Positions 44,957-55,031 of a DNA stretch of 64,000 bases are shown in pieces. The notes beneath the pieces were generated by a model. The model was not told the DNA's origin and ran no database searches. It saw only the letters and a program-made list of their open reading frames with translations. Each line of letters opens with the position of its first letter. Position 1 is the stretch's first letter. Source of the stretch: Roseovarius dicentrarchi. Lineage in GTDB: Bacteria; Pseudomonadota; Alphaproteobacteria; Rhodobacterales; Rhodobacteraceae. Made by a program: the position numbers and the translations under genes. The stretch is from assembly GCF_003316635.1 (NCBI RefSeq), contig NZ_QNQP01000002.1:168572-232571 (forward strand), given 5' to 3'.

Positions 44957-45546
44957 CTGCCCCAGATCACGCGCACATAATGCGTGGTTTCCGCAAAAGG
45001 CGGCACATCACCGTATTTCTTGACCGCCCCCGGCCCGGCATTATACGCCGCCAGCGCCAGCCGCCATGACCCGAATTCGCGATACTGCATCGCCAGATAG
45101 CGCGCGCCGCCCTCCAGGTTCTGCTTGGGATCATGCGGATCGACCCGCAACAACGCCGCCGTGCCTGGCATCAACTGTGCCAGGCCAATGGCGCCCTTGT
45201 GTGACAACGCGGCAGCCTTCCAGCCGCTTTCCTGCTGAACCAGACGCAGGAACAAATCCTCCGGCACGGAATATTTGCGCGCAGCCTCTTTGGCCAGTTT
45301 CAGGAATTCACCGCGATAGGCTCCGCTATAGGCCACCGCGTTGCCCCATTTGGTCGGCGTATTGATCCGCTCCGGCTGAAGCCGCACAGATGCCTTGTAT
45401 TGCGACGCGGCGCGGTTATCCAGAACGCTGGTCTGTGACTTGAACTGGTTACCGCGATTCTTGGTTGACAGAATCTCTGCCTGCGCACCCTGCACCACCG
45501 TCATTGATGCTCCGAACAGCAATGCCCGCGCAAAAAATCGCTTCAT
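44953..45546 (-). CDS. Lytic transglycosylase (SLT fold)
   Basis: This 197-residue exported protein has a signal peptide (residues 1-23, ending QAQA) and the SLT core: [29 protein letters not shown] with the catalytic Glu, then [25 protein letters not shown]. It cleaves peptidoglycan glycan strands, giving 1,6-anhydro ends. It is divergent from ssb and convergent with the AraC gene. Confidence 0.9.
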   Translation of the reverse strand: MKRFFARALLFGASMTVVQGAQAEILSTKNRGNQFKSQTSVLDNRAASQYKASVRLQPERINTPTKWGNAVAYSGAYRGEFLKLAKEAARKYSVPEDLFLRLVQQESGWKAAALSHKGAIGLAQLMPGTAALLRVDPHDPKQNLEGGARYLAMQYREFGSWRLALAAYNAGPGAVKKYGDVPPFAETTHYVRVIWGS

Positions 45547-45596
45547 AAGAATACCCCGAAATCCCGTCTCACTCTCCCTCGGTTACACGATTCCCG

Positions 45597-45610
45597 GCTG
45601 GAATTCCAGC
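45597..45610. promoter_or_regulatory. 14-bp perfect palindrome between slt and ssb
   Basis: GCTGGAATTCCAGC is a perfect 14-bp palindrome in the 190-base divergent gap. It could be an operator for either gene. The regulator is not known. Confidence 0.45.
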
Positions 45611-45736
45611 TTTACGCGGCACGGGCGCGCCCCGTTCACTGTTCTGGCGCCGCGCCAAGGATATTTTAGGCTGGCATTAACCCTCTTCTGATGATGTAAC
45701 ACGAGGCAAATTCCATTCCCTATCAGGAGAGCGCGC

Positions 45737-46228
45737 ATGGCCGGATCGGTTAACAAAGTCATCATCATCGGCAATCTGGGCCGCGACCCCGAGGTGCGCA
45801 CATTCCAGAATGGCGGCAAAGTCTGCAATCTGCGCATCGCCACGTCCGAAAACTGGAAAGACAAAAGCACCGGGGAACGGCGCGAAAAAACCGAATGGCA
45901 TTCGGTGGCGATTTTCAACGAGGGTCTTGTCAGAATTGCCGAGCAGTACCTGCGCAAAGGATCCAAGGTCTACATTGAAGGCCAACTTCAAACCCGCAAG
46001 TGGCAGGATCAGTCCGGTCAGGACCGGTATTCGACGGAAGTGGTGCTTCAGGGCTTCAACGGCAATTTGACAATGCTCGACGGCCGCAGCGAAGGCGGTG
46101 GCGGCGGCGGCGGTTATTCCGGCGGTGGCGGCGGATATGACGGCCCGGATGATCGCGGCGGACCATCATCGTCCGGCGGCGGAGGCAGCGCGCCCTCGCG
46201 TGATTTCGACGATGAAATCCCGTTCTAA
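45737..46228 (+). CDS. ssb: Single-stranded DNA-binding protein
   Basis: This 163-residue SSB has the OB-fold ([24 protein letters not shown]), a flexible Gly-rich linker and the acidic tip FDDEIPF that binds partner proteins. CAGGAG precedes the start. It is divergent from the lytic transglycosylase gene. Confidence 0.97.
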   Translation: MAGSVNKVIIIGNLGRDPEVRTFQNGGKVCNLRIATSENWKDKSTGERREKTEWHSVAIFNEGLVRIAEQYLRKGSKVYIEGQLQTRKWQDQSGQDRYSTEVVLQGFNGNLTMLDGRSEGGGGGGGYSGGGGGYDGPDDRGGPSSSGGGGSAPSRDFDDEIPF

Positions 46229-46257
46229 GGGCGTCGCAAGCAAAACCTGAACCTGCC

Positions 46258-46288
46258 AAATGGCGTAAAGCAGTGCTTTACGCCATTT
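46258..46288. terminator. Strong 13-bp hairpin after ssb
   Basis: AAATGGCGTAAAG (46258-46270) and CTTTACGCCATTT (46276-46288) make a perfect 13-bp stem with a 5-base loop, 30 bases after the ssb stop. There is no long T-run, so termination would be partial. It may also shield the ssb 3' end. Confidence 0.6.
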
Positions 46289-46407
46289 GTGCCGCCCCAT
46301 TGCATCATCAACGCACGCGCACCAAAAACCCAACAGAGCGCATTCAGGCGGCGGTCCATCTGTGCGATCAGCTTGACGAAGCTCTGCCCCACCTTCACAA
46401 GCGGCGT

Positions 46408-46602
46408 ATGGACAAATTCGAAGAACAGATAGCCCATCTTATCCGCGCGGTCGACGATCTGTCAGACATTGTCGCCCGGCAGGACAGTGAAATATCCGTC
46501 CTCAGCCGCCGTGTTGAAATGCTCATGCGCCGGGAGGGTGAGCGCGAGGCCGAGAGCGCCAGCGCCGTCACGATCGGCAACGAACGCCCCCCTCACTATT
46601 GA
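46408..46602 (+). CDS. SlyX family protein
   Basis: This 64-residue coiled-coil protein has the SlyX pattern (MDKFEEQIAHLIRAVDDLSDIVARQDSEISVLSRRVEMLM). Function is poorly known in the family. The ATG at 46408 has a weak upstream site, but a longer frame would add 45 unsupported residues. Confidence 0.8.
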   Translation: MDKFEEQIAHLIRAVDDLSDIVARQDSEISVLSRRVEMLMRREGEREAESASAVTIGNERPPHY

Positions 46603-46608
46603 GCGCCC

Positions 46609-46630
46609 GAGATTTTTCGCGAAAAATCTC
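46609..46630. terminator. 22-bp perfect palindrome between slyX and dnaE
   Basis: The arms GAGATTTTTCG and CGAAAAATCTC are perfectly complementary around a CG centre, with internal A/T-runs. Sitting 7 bases after slyX and 10 before the dnaE stop, it is well placed as a bidirectional end signal for both convergent genes. Confidence 0.65.
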
Positions 46631-46639
46631 CACCCGGCC

Positions 46640-49600
46640 TCAGATGTCCTGCACATCCATGACGCCATCAAGGCTTTTGATCGCGCCCTTGATCTGCGGT
46701 GTCACCGGATAATCGCGCCCCGCGGACAGCTCCACCTCGCCCGGTAGCCCGTCCCCCATCAGGCAGAACCGGATCGGACCGGGCCGCGCGGCGCGCGCCG
46801 CCTCACCGGCGCCTTCCAGTACCCGCGCGACAGACGCAACGGCAGAAGGCGCGTCGACAAAAATCATCAGCCCCAGACTGCCCGCATCCGCCACAACGCC
46901 GTCAATCGGCGCCACAGCACGCGCGAGCAGCTTGAGCTGTTCAGACTCCATCGTCGCCTCGACCGTCACGACCACCTGCGCGCCTGTGTCGATATGCTCG
47001 CGCGATTTCTCCAGCGTTTCCGAGAACATGACCACCTCGTATCCACCTGTCGTATCGCTGAGCTGCACAAAGGCAAACCGATTGCCGCGCGCCGATTTGC
47101 GTTCCTGACGGCCCGCGACAATACCGGCCATCTTGACCACGCAGGGCGCGCGGGCCGCCTGGGTCATTACCTCGTCCAGCGTCTTGACCTGTTTGCGCTT
47201 CAGCGCCGCCATGTAATCGTCCAGCGGATGGCCTGACAAATAAAACCCGACGGCTTTGAACTCCTCGGTCAGGCGCTCGGCGGGCAGCCAGTCATCGACC
47301 GGGGGCAATCGCGGCTCTGGCAGATCCTCGCCCGCCTCACCGAACAGCGACACCTGCGCGGAGTTTTTCTGATCGTGGATCGCGGCCGAGTAATTCATCA
47401 ATGGCTCGATCGCGTCGAAGACGCGGCGCCGATTACGGTCAATCTCATCGAATGCGCCGGACCGGGCCAGCATTTCCATCGGACGCTTGCCGATCCGCTT
47501 GATATCGACGCGCCGTGCAAAGTCATACAGCGTGGCAAAGGGTTTGCCGTCCCGTCCCGCGACAACCAGCTTCATCGCCTCGACACCGACATTCTTCAAC
47601 GCGCCCAAACCATAGTGCAGCACGCCCGATTTCACCATGAACTGCGCGTCCGAGCGGTTGACGCAAGGCGGCGCCCACGGCAGGCCCAGCCCCTTTTTTA
47701 CCTCTTCGAAATAGACCGACAGCTTGTCCGTCAGGTGAATATCGCAGTTCATCACCCCGGCCATGAACTCGGTCGGGTGGTTGGCCTTCAGCCATGCGGT
47801 CTGGTAGCTGACCACCGCATAGGCCGCCGCGTGGGATTTGTTGAAACCGTAATTTGCGAACTTGTCCAAGAGGTTCCAGACCTCCAGCGCCTTATCGTCA
47901 TCGACACCGTTTTCCTTGGCGCCTGCAATGAATTTGGGCCGCTCGGCATCCATCGCCGCTTGGATCTTCTTGCCCATGGCGCGGCGCAACAGGTCCGCGC
48001 CGCCCAATGAATAGCCCGCCATTTCCTGCGCGATCTGCATCACCTGTTCCTGGTAAACGATGATGCCCTGCGTTTCGTCCAGGATATGGTCAATCGTCGG
48101 ATGCAGCAGATCACGGTCCGAAATCTCGTTCTTTACCTCGCAGAATTTCGGGATATTCTCCATCGGGCCGGGACGGTAAAGCGCGACCAGCGCGATGATA
48201 TCCTCGATGCAGTCCGGCTTCATCCGCTTGAGCGCGTCCATCATGCCCGAGCTTTCCACCTGGAACACGGCGACAGTCTTCGCCTTGGCATAAAGCGCGT
48301 AGGTCTTGGCGTCGTCCAGTGGGATCTGGCCGATATCGTTTTCCGCGCCCTCGAACGGCTCGTAAATCGTGCTGCCATCGGCGGCGGTGTGCAGATCGCG
48401 GCCCTCGCCGTGGATTTGGCTAATCGCGTTCTGGATCACCGTCAGGGTTTTCAGGCCGAGAAAGTCGAATTTGACCAGCCCCGCCTGCTCCACCCATTTC
48501 ATGTTGAACTGGGTTGCGGGCATGTCCGAGCGCGGATCCTGATAGAGCGGCACCAATTCGTCCAGCGGGCGGTCGCCGATCACGACGCCTGCCGCGTGGG
48601 TCGACGCGTTGCGCAGCAGCCCCTCGACCTGCATGCCGTATTTCAGCAGCCGGTCGACGACCTCCTCGTTGCGGGCCTCTTCGCGCAGGCGGTCCTCCTG
48701 GATCAGCGCCTGTTGGATGCTGACGGGTTTGACACCCTCGACCGGGATCATTTTCGACAGCCGGTCCACCTGCCCGTAGGGCATCTGCAAAACGCGGCCG
48801 ATGTCGCGCACCGCGGCCTTGGACAAGAGCGCGCCGAAGGTGATGATCTGGCCCACGCGGTCACGGCCATATTTTTCCTGAACGTAGTGAATCACCTCCT
48901 CGCGCCGGTCCATGCAGAAATCGATATCGAAGTCAGGCATGGATACGCGCTCGGGGTTAAGAAACCGTTCAAACAAAAGCGAATAGCGCAGCGGATCCAG
49001 GTCGGTGATGGTCAGCGCATAGGCGACAAGGCTGCCCGCGCCCGAGCCGCGCCCCGGTCCCACCGGAATATCGCGGTCCTTGGCCCATTTGATGAAATCG
49101 GCCACAATCAGGAAATAACCGGGAAAGCCCATCCCCTCGATGATGCCCAACTCGAAGTCCAGCCGCGCCTCGTACTCCTCGACACTGGTCGCGTGGGGGA
49201 TGACCTTTAGCCGGTCGGCCAGCCCCAGCTTGGCCTGGCGGCGCAGTTCGACAACCTCGTCATCGGCAAATCTGGGCAGGATCGGGTCGCGCTTGTAGGC
49301 GCCGAACGCGCAACGCTTGGCAATTTCGACGGTGTTTTCAATCGCTTCGGGCAGGTCGGCAAACAGCGTTGCCATTTCGCGCGGCGTCTTGAAGTTGTGC
49401 TGCGGCGTCAGGCGGCGCCGCGGCGCGGATTGATCGACATAGGTGCCCTCCGCAACGCAGAGCATTGCGTCATGCGCCTCGTACATTTCGGCCTTGGGAA
49501 AATAGACGTCATTTGTTGCGACCAGCGGCAGCTCCATCGCATAGGCCATCTCGACAAGGCCGCGCTCGCTCTGGCGTTCGGCCTCGGGCAGGCCATCGTC

Positions 49601-50140
49601 GCCAGGGTGGCGTTGCAGCTCGACATAGAGCCGGTCGCCGTAAATCTCGGACAGTTGCCGCATCAGCGCCTCGGCAGCGGGGCGCTGGCCGCCGCGCAGC
49701 AGGCGCCCAACCGGGCCGTCAGGGCCGCCTGAGAGGCAAATCAGACCGGCAGAATTTTCGGCCAGATCGGTCCGGGTGACATGCGGCAGCGCGCCGTCAC
49801 CGCGCAGGTAAAGGCAGGAGTTGAGCTTCATCAGATGCTCATATCCCTGCTCGTTCTGCGCCAGCAGGACGATGGGCGCGGGCGGTGGCACCCGCTCGCC
49901 CGGCGCGACATCGGTATAGGCCAGATCGATCTGGCAGCCCATGATCGGCTGGATACCCGCGCCCGCCGCGGAGACGGCGAATTCCAACGCGGCGAACATG
50001 TTGTTCGTGTCGGTCACCGCCACGGCAGGCATGTCTGCCTTGCGGCAGAGTTCCGGCAGGGATTTCAGGCGGATAGCCCCCTCAAGCAGGGAGTATTCGC
50101 TGTGAACGCGCAGGTGGATGAATCGGGCTGGATTGGACAT
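46640..50140 (-). CDS. dnaE: DNA polymerase III alpha subunit
   Basis: This 1166-residue replicative polymerase has an N-terminal PHP domain (FIHLRVHSEYSLLEGAI), the polymerase catalytic region with PDFDIDFCMDRREEVI, the finger/tandem HhH parts, and an OB-fold near the C-terminus (VKMAGIVAGRQERKSARG). Length is normal for DnaE1. It is convergent with slyX. Confidence 0.98.
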   Translation of the reverse strand: MSNPARFIHLRVHSEYSLLEGAIRLKSLPELCRKADMPAVAVTDTNNMFAALEFAVSAAGAGIQPIMGCQIDLAYTDVAPGERVPPPAPIVLLAQNEQGYEHLMKLNSCLYLRGDGALPHVTRTDLAENSAGLICLSGGPDGPVGRLLRGGQRPAAEALMRQLSEIYGDRLYVELQRHPGDDGLPEAERQSERGLVEMAYAMELPLVATNDVYFPKAEMYEAHDAMLCVAEGTYVDQSAPRRRLTPQHNFKTPREMATLFADLPEAIENTVEIAKRCAFGAYKRDPILPRFADDEVVELRRQAKLGLADRLKVIPHATSVEEYEARLDFELGIIEGMGFPGYFLIVADFIKWAKDRDIPVGPGRGSGAGSLVAYALTITDLDPLRYSLLFERFLNPERVSMPDFDIDFCMDRREEVIHYVQEKYGRDRVGQIITFGALLSKAAVRDIGRVLQMPYGQVDRLSKMIPVEGVKPVSIQQALIQEDRLREEARNEEVVDRLLKYGMQVEGLLRNASTHAAGVVIGDRPLDELVPLYQDPRSDMPATQFNMKWVEQAGLVKFDFLGLKTLTVIQNAISQIHGEGRDLHTAADGSTIYEPFEGAENDIGQIPLDDAKTYALYAKAKTVAVFQVESSGMMDALKRMKPDCIEDIIALVALYRPGPMENIPKFCEVKNEISDRDLLHPTIDHILDETQGIIVYQEQVMQIAQEMAGYSLGGADLLRRAMGKKIQAAMDAERPKFIAGAKENGVDDDKALEVWNLLDKFANYGFNKSHAAAYAVVSYQTAWLKANHPTEFMAGVMNCDIHLTDKLSVYFEEVKKGLGLPWAPPCVNRSDAQFMVKSGVLHYGLGALKNVGVEAMKLVVAGRDGKPFATLYDFARRVDIKRIGKRPMEMLARSGAFDEIDRNRRRVFDAIEPLMNYSAAIHDQKNSAQVSLFGEAGEDLPEPRLPPVDDWLPAERLTEEFKAVGFYLSGHPLDDYMAALKRKQVKTLDEVMTQAARAPCVVKMAGIVAGRQERKSARGNRFAFVQLSDTTGGYEVVMFSETLEKSREHIDTGAQVVVTVEATMESEQLKLLARAVAPIDGVVADAGSLGLMIFVDAPSAVASVARVLEGAGEAARAARPGPIRFCLMGDGLPGEVELSAGRDYPVTPQIKGAIKSLDGVMDVQDI

Positions 50141-50200
50141 GGCGGCACTTTAGGCCAGAGACCCGCATGCCGCCAGAGGGCAATCCGCCCTGCCCCCACG

Positions 50201-51865
50201 TCAGGCGCTGTAGGTCACCTGCCCGCCGCAGATCGTCACCATTGCGCGGGCCTTGTGGATTTGTTCCGGCGCGCAGGCCTCAAGGTCGCGGTCCATCACC
50301 ACCACATCGCCCATCTGGCCCGGTGCCAGCTGCCCCTTGCGGCCCTCGTTGAACTCAACCCACGCGTTGCCGCTGGTGTAGGAGGCCAGCGTGTCCATCA
50401 GGCTTTGCGGGCGCACATCCCACAGGCCGCCGGGCTGATCCGGCGCGATGGCGCATTGGATGTTGCGCATCACATCGACCGGGATCACCGGCCAGTCGGT
50501 CGAGAAGATCACCGGCGCGCCGGTGTCGCGGATACGCTGCCACGCATAGGCATACGGGTACTGATCGTCATGCAGCAGCGTACCCTGCGGGACATCGGGA
50601 AAATAATCGCCCAGCGGTGAATGGCGCGGTTGCAGCGACGCGACCGCGCCCAAGGCATGGATGCGCGGCAGGTCGTCCGGGTGGATAAGCTCTATATGTT
50701 CGATCCGGTGGCGGGAATCGCGCGCGCCATTGGCGCGGCGCGCTGCCTCGAACCCGTCCAGCGTGCAGCGCGTTGCCAGATCGCCGATGGAATGGACGCT
50801 CAGTTGCAAGCCCATCGCGTCGGTGCGAATGCAAGCTTCGTTGAAATGGTTCGGCTCGAACACCGGCTCGCCCACCTGATCGGTGCCGGGATAGGGCCGC
50901 GTCATCATCGCCGTATGGGTGTCCAGCACGCCGTCCATGAACATCTTGACCCGGCCCGACCAGACCCGGTCGCCGGTGTAGCAGCGCTGCATTTCGGCGG
51001 CTTCCTCCAGCCGGTCCAGCGGATCGTAGTTTTTCAGATGAAACGGCACCTGCATGCGGCATTTCAGATCGCCTGCCGCGTCCAGATCGCTGAGCAGCTC
51101 CAGCTGGTAGAAATTGCCGTCCATATTGTGCATCGTGGTGATGCCGTGGCTGGCGGCATGGGCCAGACCGCGCGCCAGCAGGCGGCGGTCCGCGGCGCGC
51201 TCGGCCTCTGTCGCGGGCGGCTCCGGCTCGGCGCCGGTGACATAGCCCAGCATGTCGCGCCCGCCCGTGCGGCTGAGCTTCAAAACAGGGCCAAAGGCGC
51301 CGGTTTCCTGCAACTCGCCGGTGGCATTGCCGCCCGCCTCCATCACGATCACGCTGCCCTCGGGCACAGGCGCACCGTGCAGCAGGCCCGCCTGCCGCAG
51401 CGCCATGGTATTGGCCCAAAGTGTGTGAATATCGGGCGCCAGCAGCGCCAGCGGACGGTCCGGCAGGATCGCGTCCAGATCGTGCCGGGTCGGATTGCGC
51501 CCGTCCATCAGCCCGTAGGCGGTGCTGGTGCCCAGGATCATCGGCTCGTCCGGGTTGGCATCCGCGTAGGCGCGGATGGTTCGGGCGGCATCGCTTGCCG
51601 TCTCGACCCCCTCCATCGCCATGAATTCCAGCGCGGCCGCGCCTTGGAACAGATGCACATGACTGTCGATGAAACCGGGCAGCACCGTGCCGCCGCCGGC
51701 GTCAATCACCTGCGCGCCAGGCGCGGCCAGATCGCGGATGCCGGCCGTGCTGCCCACGGCCAGAACCACGCCGCCCGCCAGCGCGACCGCCTCGGCGCGG
51801 GGGTGCGCGGTGTCCATCGTCAGAACCTTGCCGTTCAGGATCACCAGATCCGCCTTGCCTGCCAT
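50201..51865 (-). CDS. Amidohydrolase (YtcJ-like)
   Basis: This 554-residue metal-dependent hydrolase starts at 51865 after AAGGAGG 6 bases away. Metal ligands are in [10 protein letters not shown] near residue 70, HxxGD-type [11 protein letters not shown] and HRIEHIEL, with an Asp in FSTDWPV. The YtcJ-like family uses a variety of amides. It is divergent from the polyamine-type ABC transporter, whose substrate it may process. Confidence 0.82.
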   Translation of the reverse strand: MAGKADLVILNGKVLTMDTAHPRAEAVALAGGVVLAVGSTAGIRDLAAPGAQVIDAGGGTVLPGFIDSHVHLFQGAAALEFMAMEGVETASDAARTIRAYADANPDEPMILGTSTAYGLMDGRNPTRHDLDAILPDRPLALLAPDIHTLWANTMALRQAGLLHGAPVPEGSVIVMEAGGNATGELQETGAFGPVLKLSRTGGRDMLGYVTGAEPEPPATEAERAADRRLLARGLAHAASHGITTMHNMDGNFYQLELLSDLDAAGDLKCRMQVPFHLKNYDPLDRLEEAAEMQRCYTGDRVWSGRVKMFMDGVLDTHTAMMTRPYPGTDQVGEPVFEPNHFNEACIRTDAMGLQLSVHSIGDLATRCTLDGFEAARRANGARDSRHRIEHIELIHPDDLPRIHALGAVASLQPRHSPLGDYFPDVPQGTLLHDDQYPYAYAWQRIRDTGAPVIFSTDWPVIPVDVMRNIQCAIAPDQPGGLWDVRPQSLMDTLASYTSGNAWVEFNEGRKGQLAPGQMGDVVVMDRDLEACAPEQIHKARAMVTICGGQVTYSA

Positions 51866-51922
51866 GCTCCGCCTCCTTGGGGTGGGAATATCGCGCGCAG
51901 ATTGCAGCACAGCGCGCGCGGC

Positions 51923-51967
51923 GTAAATACCTGCCGGGACACAAGCGGACGGCAAAGGGGTATTTAC
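51923..51967. promoter_or_regulatory. Inverted repeat, operator candidate between amidohydrolase and ABC operon
   Basis: GTAAATACC (51923-51931) and GGTATTTAC (51959-51967) are perfect 9-base inverted repeats 27 bases apart. An inner TGCCG (51932-51936) pairs with CGGCA (51950-51954). The site lies in the 206-base divergent gap and could let one regulator control both sides. Confidence 0.5.
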
Positions 51968-52071
51968 CTTGTCCGCGGGCGCGGCATAGGCTGACCCCCG
52001 AAGCGCGCGCCGGGAATCGAGCGCGCAGGCATAAAAACAGGCAGTTTACTGTGACAAGACAGGGGGATCGC

Positions 52072-53193
52072 ATGGCGACCCAATCAGCGACGGCACAGCC
52101 AGACGCACACCGCCCAACCGCAGCAACCACGCATGAGGTGATGATCCACGCCGAAGGCGTGACCAAGACATTCGGGCATGGCAGCAGCCAGATCACCGCG
52201 CTGGACAACGTGACGGTGGATATCCGCAAGAACGAGTTTTTCACCCTTCTCGGCCCGTCGGGCTGCGGCAAGACCACGCTTTTGCGGCTGATCGCCGGAT
52301 TTGACCTGCCCGATGCGGGCCAGATCCTGCTGGACGGTCAGGAAATCGGCCACCTGCCGCCCTACAAGCGGCCCGTGAACACGGTGTTCCAGTCCTACGC
52401 GCTGTTTCCGCATATGAGCGTGGCGCGCAACATCGGCTTTGGCCTGGAAATGCAGGGCCGTCCCAAATCCGAGATCAAGGACGCGACCGAAGAAATGCTG
52501 GCGCTGGTGCAGATGCAGCATCTGGCCGGCCGGCGCACGGACCAGCTGTCAGGCGGCCAGCAACAGCGCGTTGCACTGGCGCGCGCTCTGGCGCCCCGCC
52601 CCAAGGTGCTGCTGCTGGACGAGCCACTGTCCGCGCTGGATCTGAAGCTGCGCAAGGAAATGCAGATCGAGCTGAAGCGCCTTCAGGGCGAGACGGGCAT
52701 CACCTTTGTTTTCGTCACCCACGATCAGGAAGAGGCGCTGACCATGTCCGACCGGATCGCCGTCATGCAGGCGGGCAGCATCCTTCAGGTGGGCGCGCCG
52801 AAAGAGATCTACAACAATCCCGCCCGCCGCTTCGTTGCTGATTTCATAGGCGATATCAATATTCTGGACGGCGACCTTGATGCAAAGGGTGAACGCGTGA
52901 TCCTGCCCGGCGGTGCCTCGATCCGCGCGCTCCTGCCCGAGGGCGCCGCCCGCACCGGGCGCGTATCGGTTGCGATCCGCCCCGAGAATATGAACTTGAC
53001 GGCACCCGATGCACCCGAGGCCGCCCTGACGGGCCGCGTGACCAACATCGTCTATTTCGGCGCGGGCCATAACGTGCATGTCGCGCTGGAGGGCGGCGGC
53101 GAGGTGCTGGTGCGGCGCGCGCAGACCGACGCGCAGATCGGTGCGCATGTGGGCCTGAGCGTGCCGGACGCCGTTCAGGTTCTGGTGGACTGA
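52072..53193 (+). CDS. potA: Polyamine-type ABC transporter ATPase
   Basis: This 373-residue ATPase has Walker [10 protein letters not shown], the [15 protein letters not shown] signature, Walker [13 protein letters not shown], the His in [10 protein letters not shown] and a TOBE domain at the C-terminus. AGGGGG precedes the ATG by 5 bases. Its stop overlaps the potB start by one base. Confidence 0.93.
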   Translation: MATQSATAQPDAHRPTAATTHEVMIHAEGVTKTFGHGSSQITALDNVTVDIRKNEFFTLLGPSGCGKTTLLRLIAGFDLPDAGQILLDGQEIGHLPPYKRPVNTVFQSYALFPHMSVARNIGFGLEMQGRPKSEIKDATEEMLALVQMQHLAGRRTDQLSGGQQQRVALARALAPRPKVLLLDEPLSALDLKLRKEMQIELKRLQGETGITFVFVTHDQEEALTMSDRIAVMQAGSILQVGAPKEIYNNPARRFVADFIGDINILDGDLDAKGERVILPGGASIRALLPEGAARTGRVSVAIRPENMNLTAPDAPEAALTGRVTNIVYFGAGHNVHVALEGGGEVLVRRAQTDAQIGAHVGLSVPDAVQVLVD

Positions 53194-54140
53194 TGGCCGA
53201 TCTCACCTCCTCCAGCGCGGGGACGCGCCTTGCCGAGGCGCGCAGGCAGACCAGCGCCGCCGCGCGCCGTCGTCGCTGGCAGTTGCTGTCGCCTGCGATC
53301 GTCATCATCGCCGCCTTCGGGATTTTCCCGCTGACAATCACGCTGATCTATTCGTTTCTCAGCCCCGGCACCTATGGCGGCGTAAGGTGGGAGTTTTCCA
53401 CGGATGCCTATGTGCAATTCCTGTTCGACCGGGACATTTTCGATGACACGCTGCAATTTTCCGCCACCTATCTCAGCATCTTTGGCCGCTCCATCGGGCT
53501 GGCCTTCGGCGCCACGGTCGGCGCGCTGCTGATCGGGTTCCCGACCGCGTATTTCATCGCCTCCAAACCGGCAAACCAGCGCAATCTGTGGCTGTTCCTG
53601 ATTACACTGCCATTCTGGGTGAACCTGCTGATCCGCACCTATGCGATCCTGCTGATCATCCGGGATGAGGGGATCGTGAACATCTCCCTGATGTGGACCG
53701 GCCTGATCGACCAGCCCATCGGCATGCTGTACACCGATTACGCGGTGTTTGCCGGGCTGATCTACAGCTACCTGCCCTTCATGGTGCTGCCGCTTTATGC
53801 GTCGCTGGAGAAGCTGGATTTCCGGCTGGTCGAGGCGGCGTATGACCTTTACGCCAGCCGGTTTCAGGTGCTGCGCCATGTCATCATTCCGATGGCCAAA
53901 CCCGGCATCGTGGCGGGGTGCATCCTTGTTTTCATCCCCGGCCTTGGCGCCTATATCACGCCCGAATTGCTGGGCGGTGGCAAGGAGCTGATGATCGGCA
54001 ACCTGATCGCGTTGCAATTTGGCGGATCGCGCAACTGGCCGTTCGGATCGGCCGCCGCGCTGATCCTGCTGGTCGTTGTGATGGTGTCGCTGATCGTTTA
54101 CGTCCGTTATTCCGGCAAGGAGGGCAGCAACCATGGCTAA
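53193..54140 (+). CDS. potB: Polyamine-type ABC permease 1
   Basis: This 315-residue permease has six or so membrane helices and the EAA loop (LDFRLVEAAYDLYASRFQVLRHVIIPMAKPGI) that contacts the ATPase. It overlaps potA by one base and potC by eight, so the set is one transcript. Confidence 0.92.
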   Translation: MADLTSSSAGTRLAEARRQTSAAARRRRWQLLSPAIVIIAAFGIFPLTITLIYSFLSPGTYGGVRWEFSTDAYVQFLFDRDIFDDTLQFSATYLSIFGRSIGLAFGATVGALLIGFPTAYFIASKPANQRNLWLFLITLPFWVNLLIRTYAILLIIRDEGIVNISLMWTGLIDQPIGMLYTDYAVFAGLIYSYLPFMVLPLYASLEKLDFRLVEAAYDLYASRFQVLRHVIIPMAKPGIVAGCILVFIPGLGAYITPELLGGGKELMIGNLIALQFGGSRNWPFGSAAALILLVVVMVSLIVYVRYSGKEGSNHG

Positions 54141-54996
54141 GCCCACCCAGACCCCCGCCACCGTGGCCAGCCCCGACCCCGTTCCGCCACGCCGCCGCCG
54201 GATGAAGGATCTGCGCAAGCAGCCCGGCTTTGACACGATCGCGTGGATCTGCCTGTTCCTGCTTTATGCGCCGATCGCGGTGCTGATCGTGTTTTCGTTC
54301 AACGACAATCGCTCGGTCGTGAAATGGACCGAATTCAGCCTGCGCTGGTACAAGGCCGCGTTCGAAAATGATGGCATCCGCAAGGCGACGCTGATCTCGC
54401 TGCAAGTGGCCGCAGTTTCCACGATCTTTGCCACCACATTCGCCACCATGGCCGCGCTGGCCACTACGCGGGTGCGCGCCTTCAAGGGGCAGACGCTGGC
54501 CTATGCGGTCATCAACCAGCCGCTGATGGTGCCCGAAATCGTCACTGCCGTCTCGACCCTCGCGTTTTTCGGCATCATCAAGCAGGTGACAGGCATCAAC
54601 GGCATCGGGTTCCTGATGCTGGCACATACCGTGTTCTGCATCCCGTTCGCCTATATGCCGATCCGCGCGCGGCTGGAGGATATGAACCTGTCGCTGGAGC
54701 AGGCGGCGGCCGACCTTTATGCGACCCCCGTTCAGGTGTTCCGCAAGGTCACGCTTCCCCTGATGGCACCGGGGATCGTGGCGGGGGGCATGCTGGCCTT
54801 TGTGGTGTCGCTGGATGATGTTATCATCACGCTGCTGGTTGCCGGCCCTGGCGAGACGACGCTGCCGGTCTATATCCTCGGCCAGATCCGGCGCGGCATC
54901 ACGCCCGAAATCAACGCCGTCTCGACCGTGCTTCTGGGTCTGTCGGTTGTGCTGGTTTCGATCTTTTTCCTGATAGGCAACAAAAAGCGGACGTAA
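54133..54996 (+). CDS. potC: Polyamine-type ABC permease 2
   Basis: This 287-residue permease has the EAA loop (LEQAAADLYATPVQVFRKVTLPLMAPGIVAGG) and about six helices. It is the partner of the first permease; both form the membrane channel. It is followed after 35 bases by the binding-protein gene. Confidence 0.92.
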   Translation: MAKPTQTPATVASPDPVPPRRRRMKDLRKQPGFDTIAWICLFLLYAPIAVLIVFSFNDNRSVVKWTEFSLRWYKAAFENDGIRKATLISLQVAAVSTIFATTFATMAALATTRVRAFKGQTLAYAVINQPLMVPEIVTAVSTLAFFGIIKQVTGINGIGFLMLAHTVFCIPFAYMPIRARLEDMNLSLEQAAADLYATPVQVFRKVTLPLMAPGIVAGGMLAFVVSLDDVIITLLVAGPGETTLPVYILGQIRRGITPEINAVSTVLLGLSVVLVSIFFLIGNKKRT

Positions 54997-55031
54997 AACC
55001 CGCAATATACCAACCCAACCGGAGGACTGTT

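Noticed and set aside
45634..45644. Two GTTC copies upstream of ssb
   Set aside because: Spacing is 3 bases, not 7, so it does not fit the alphaproteobacterial SOS box.
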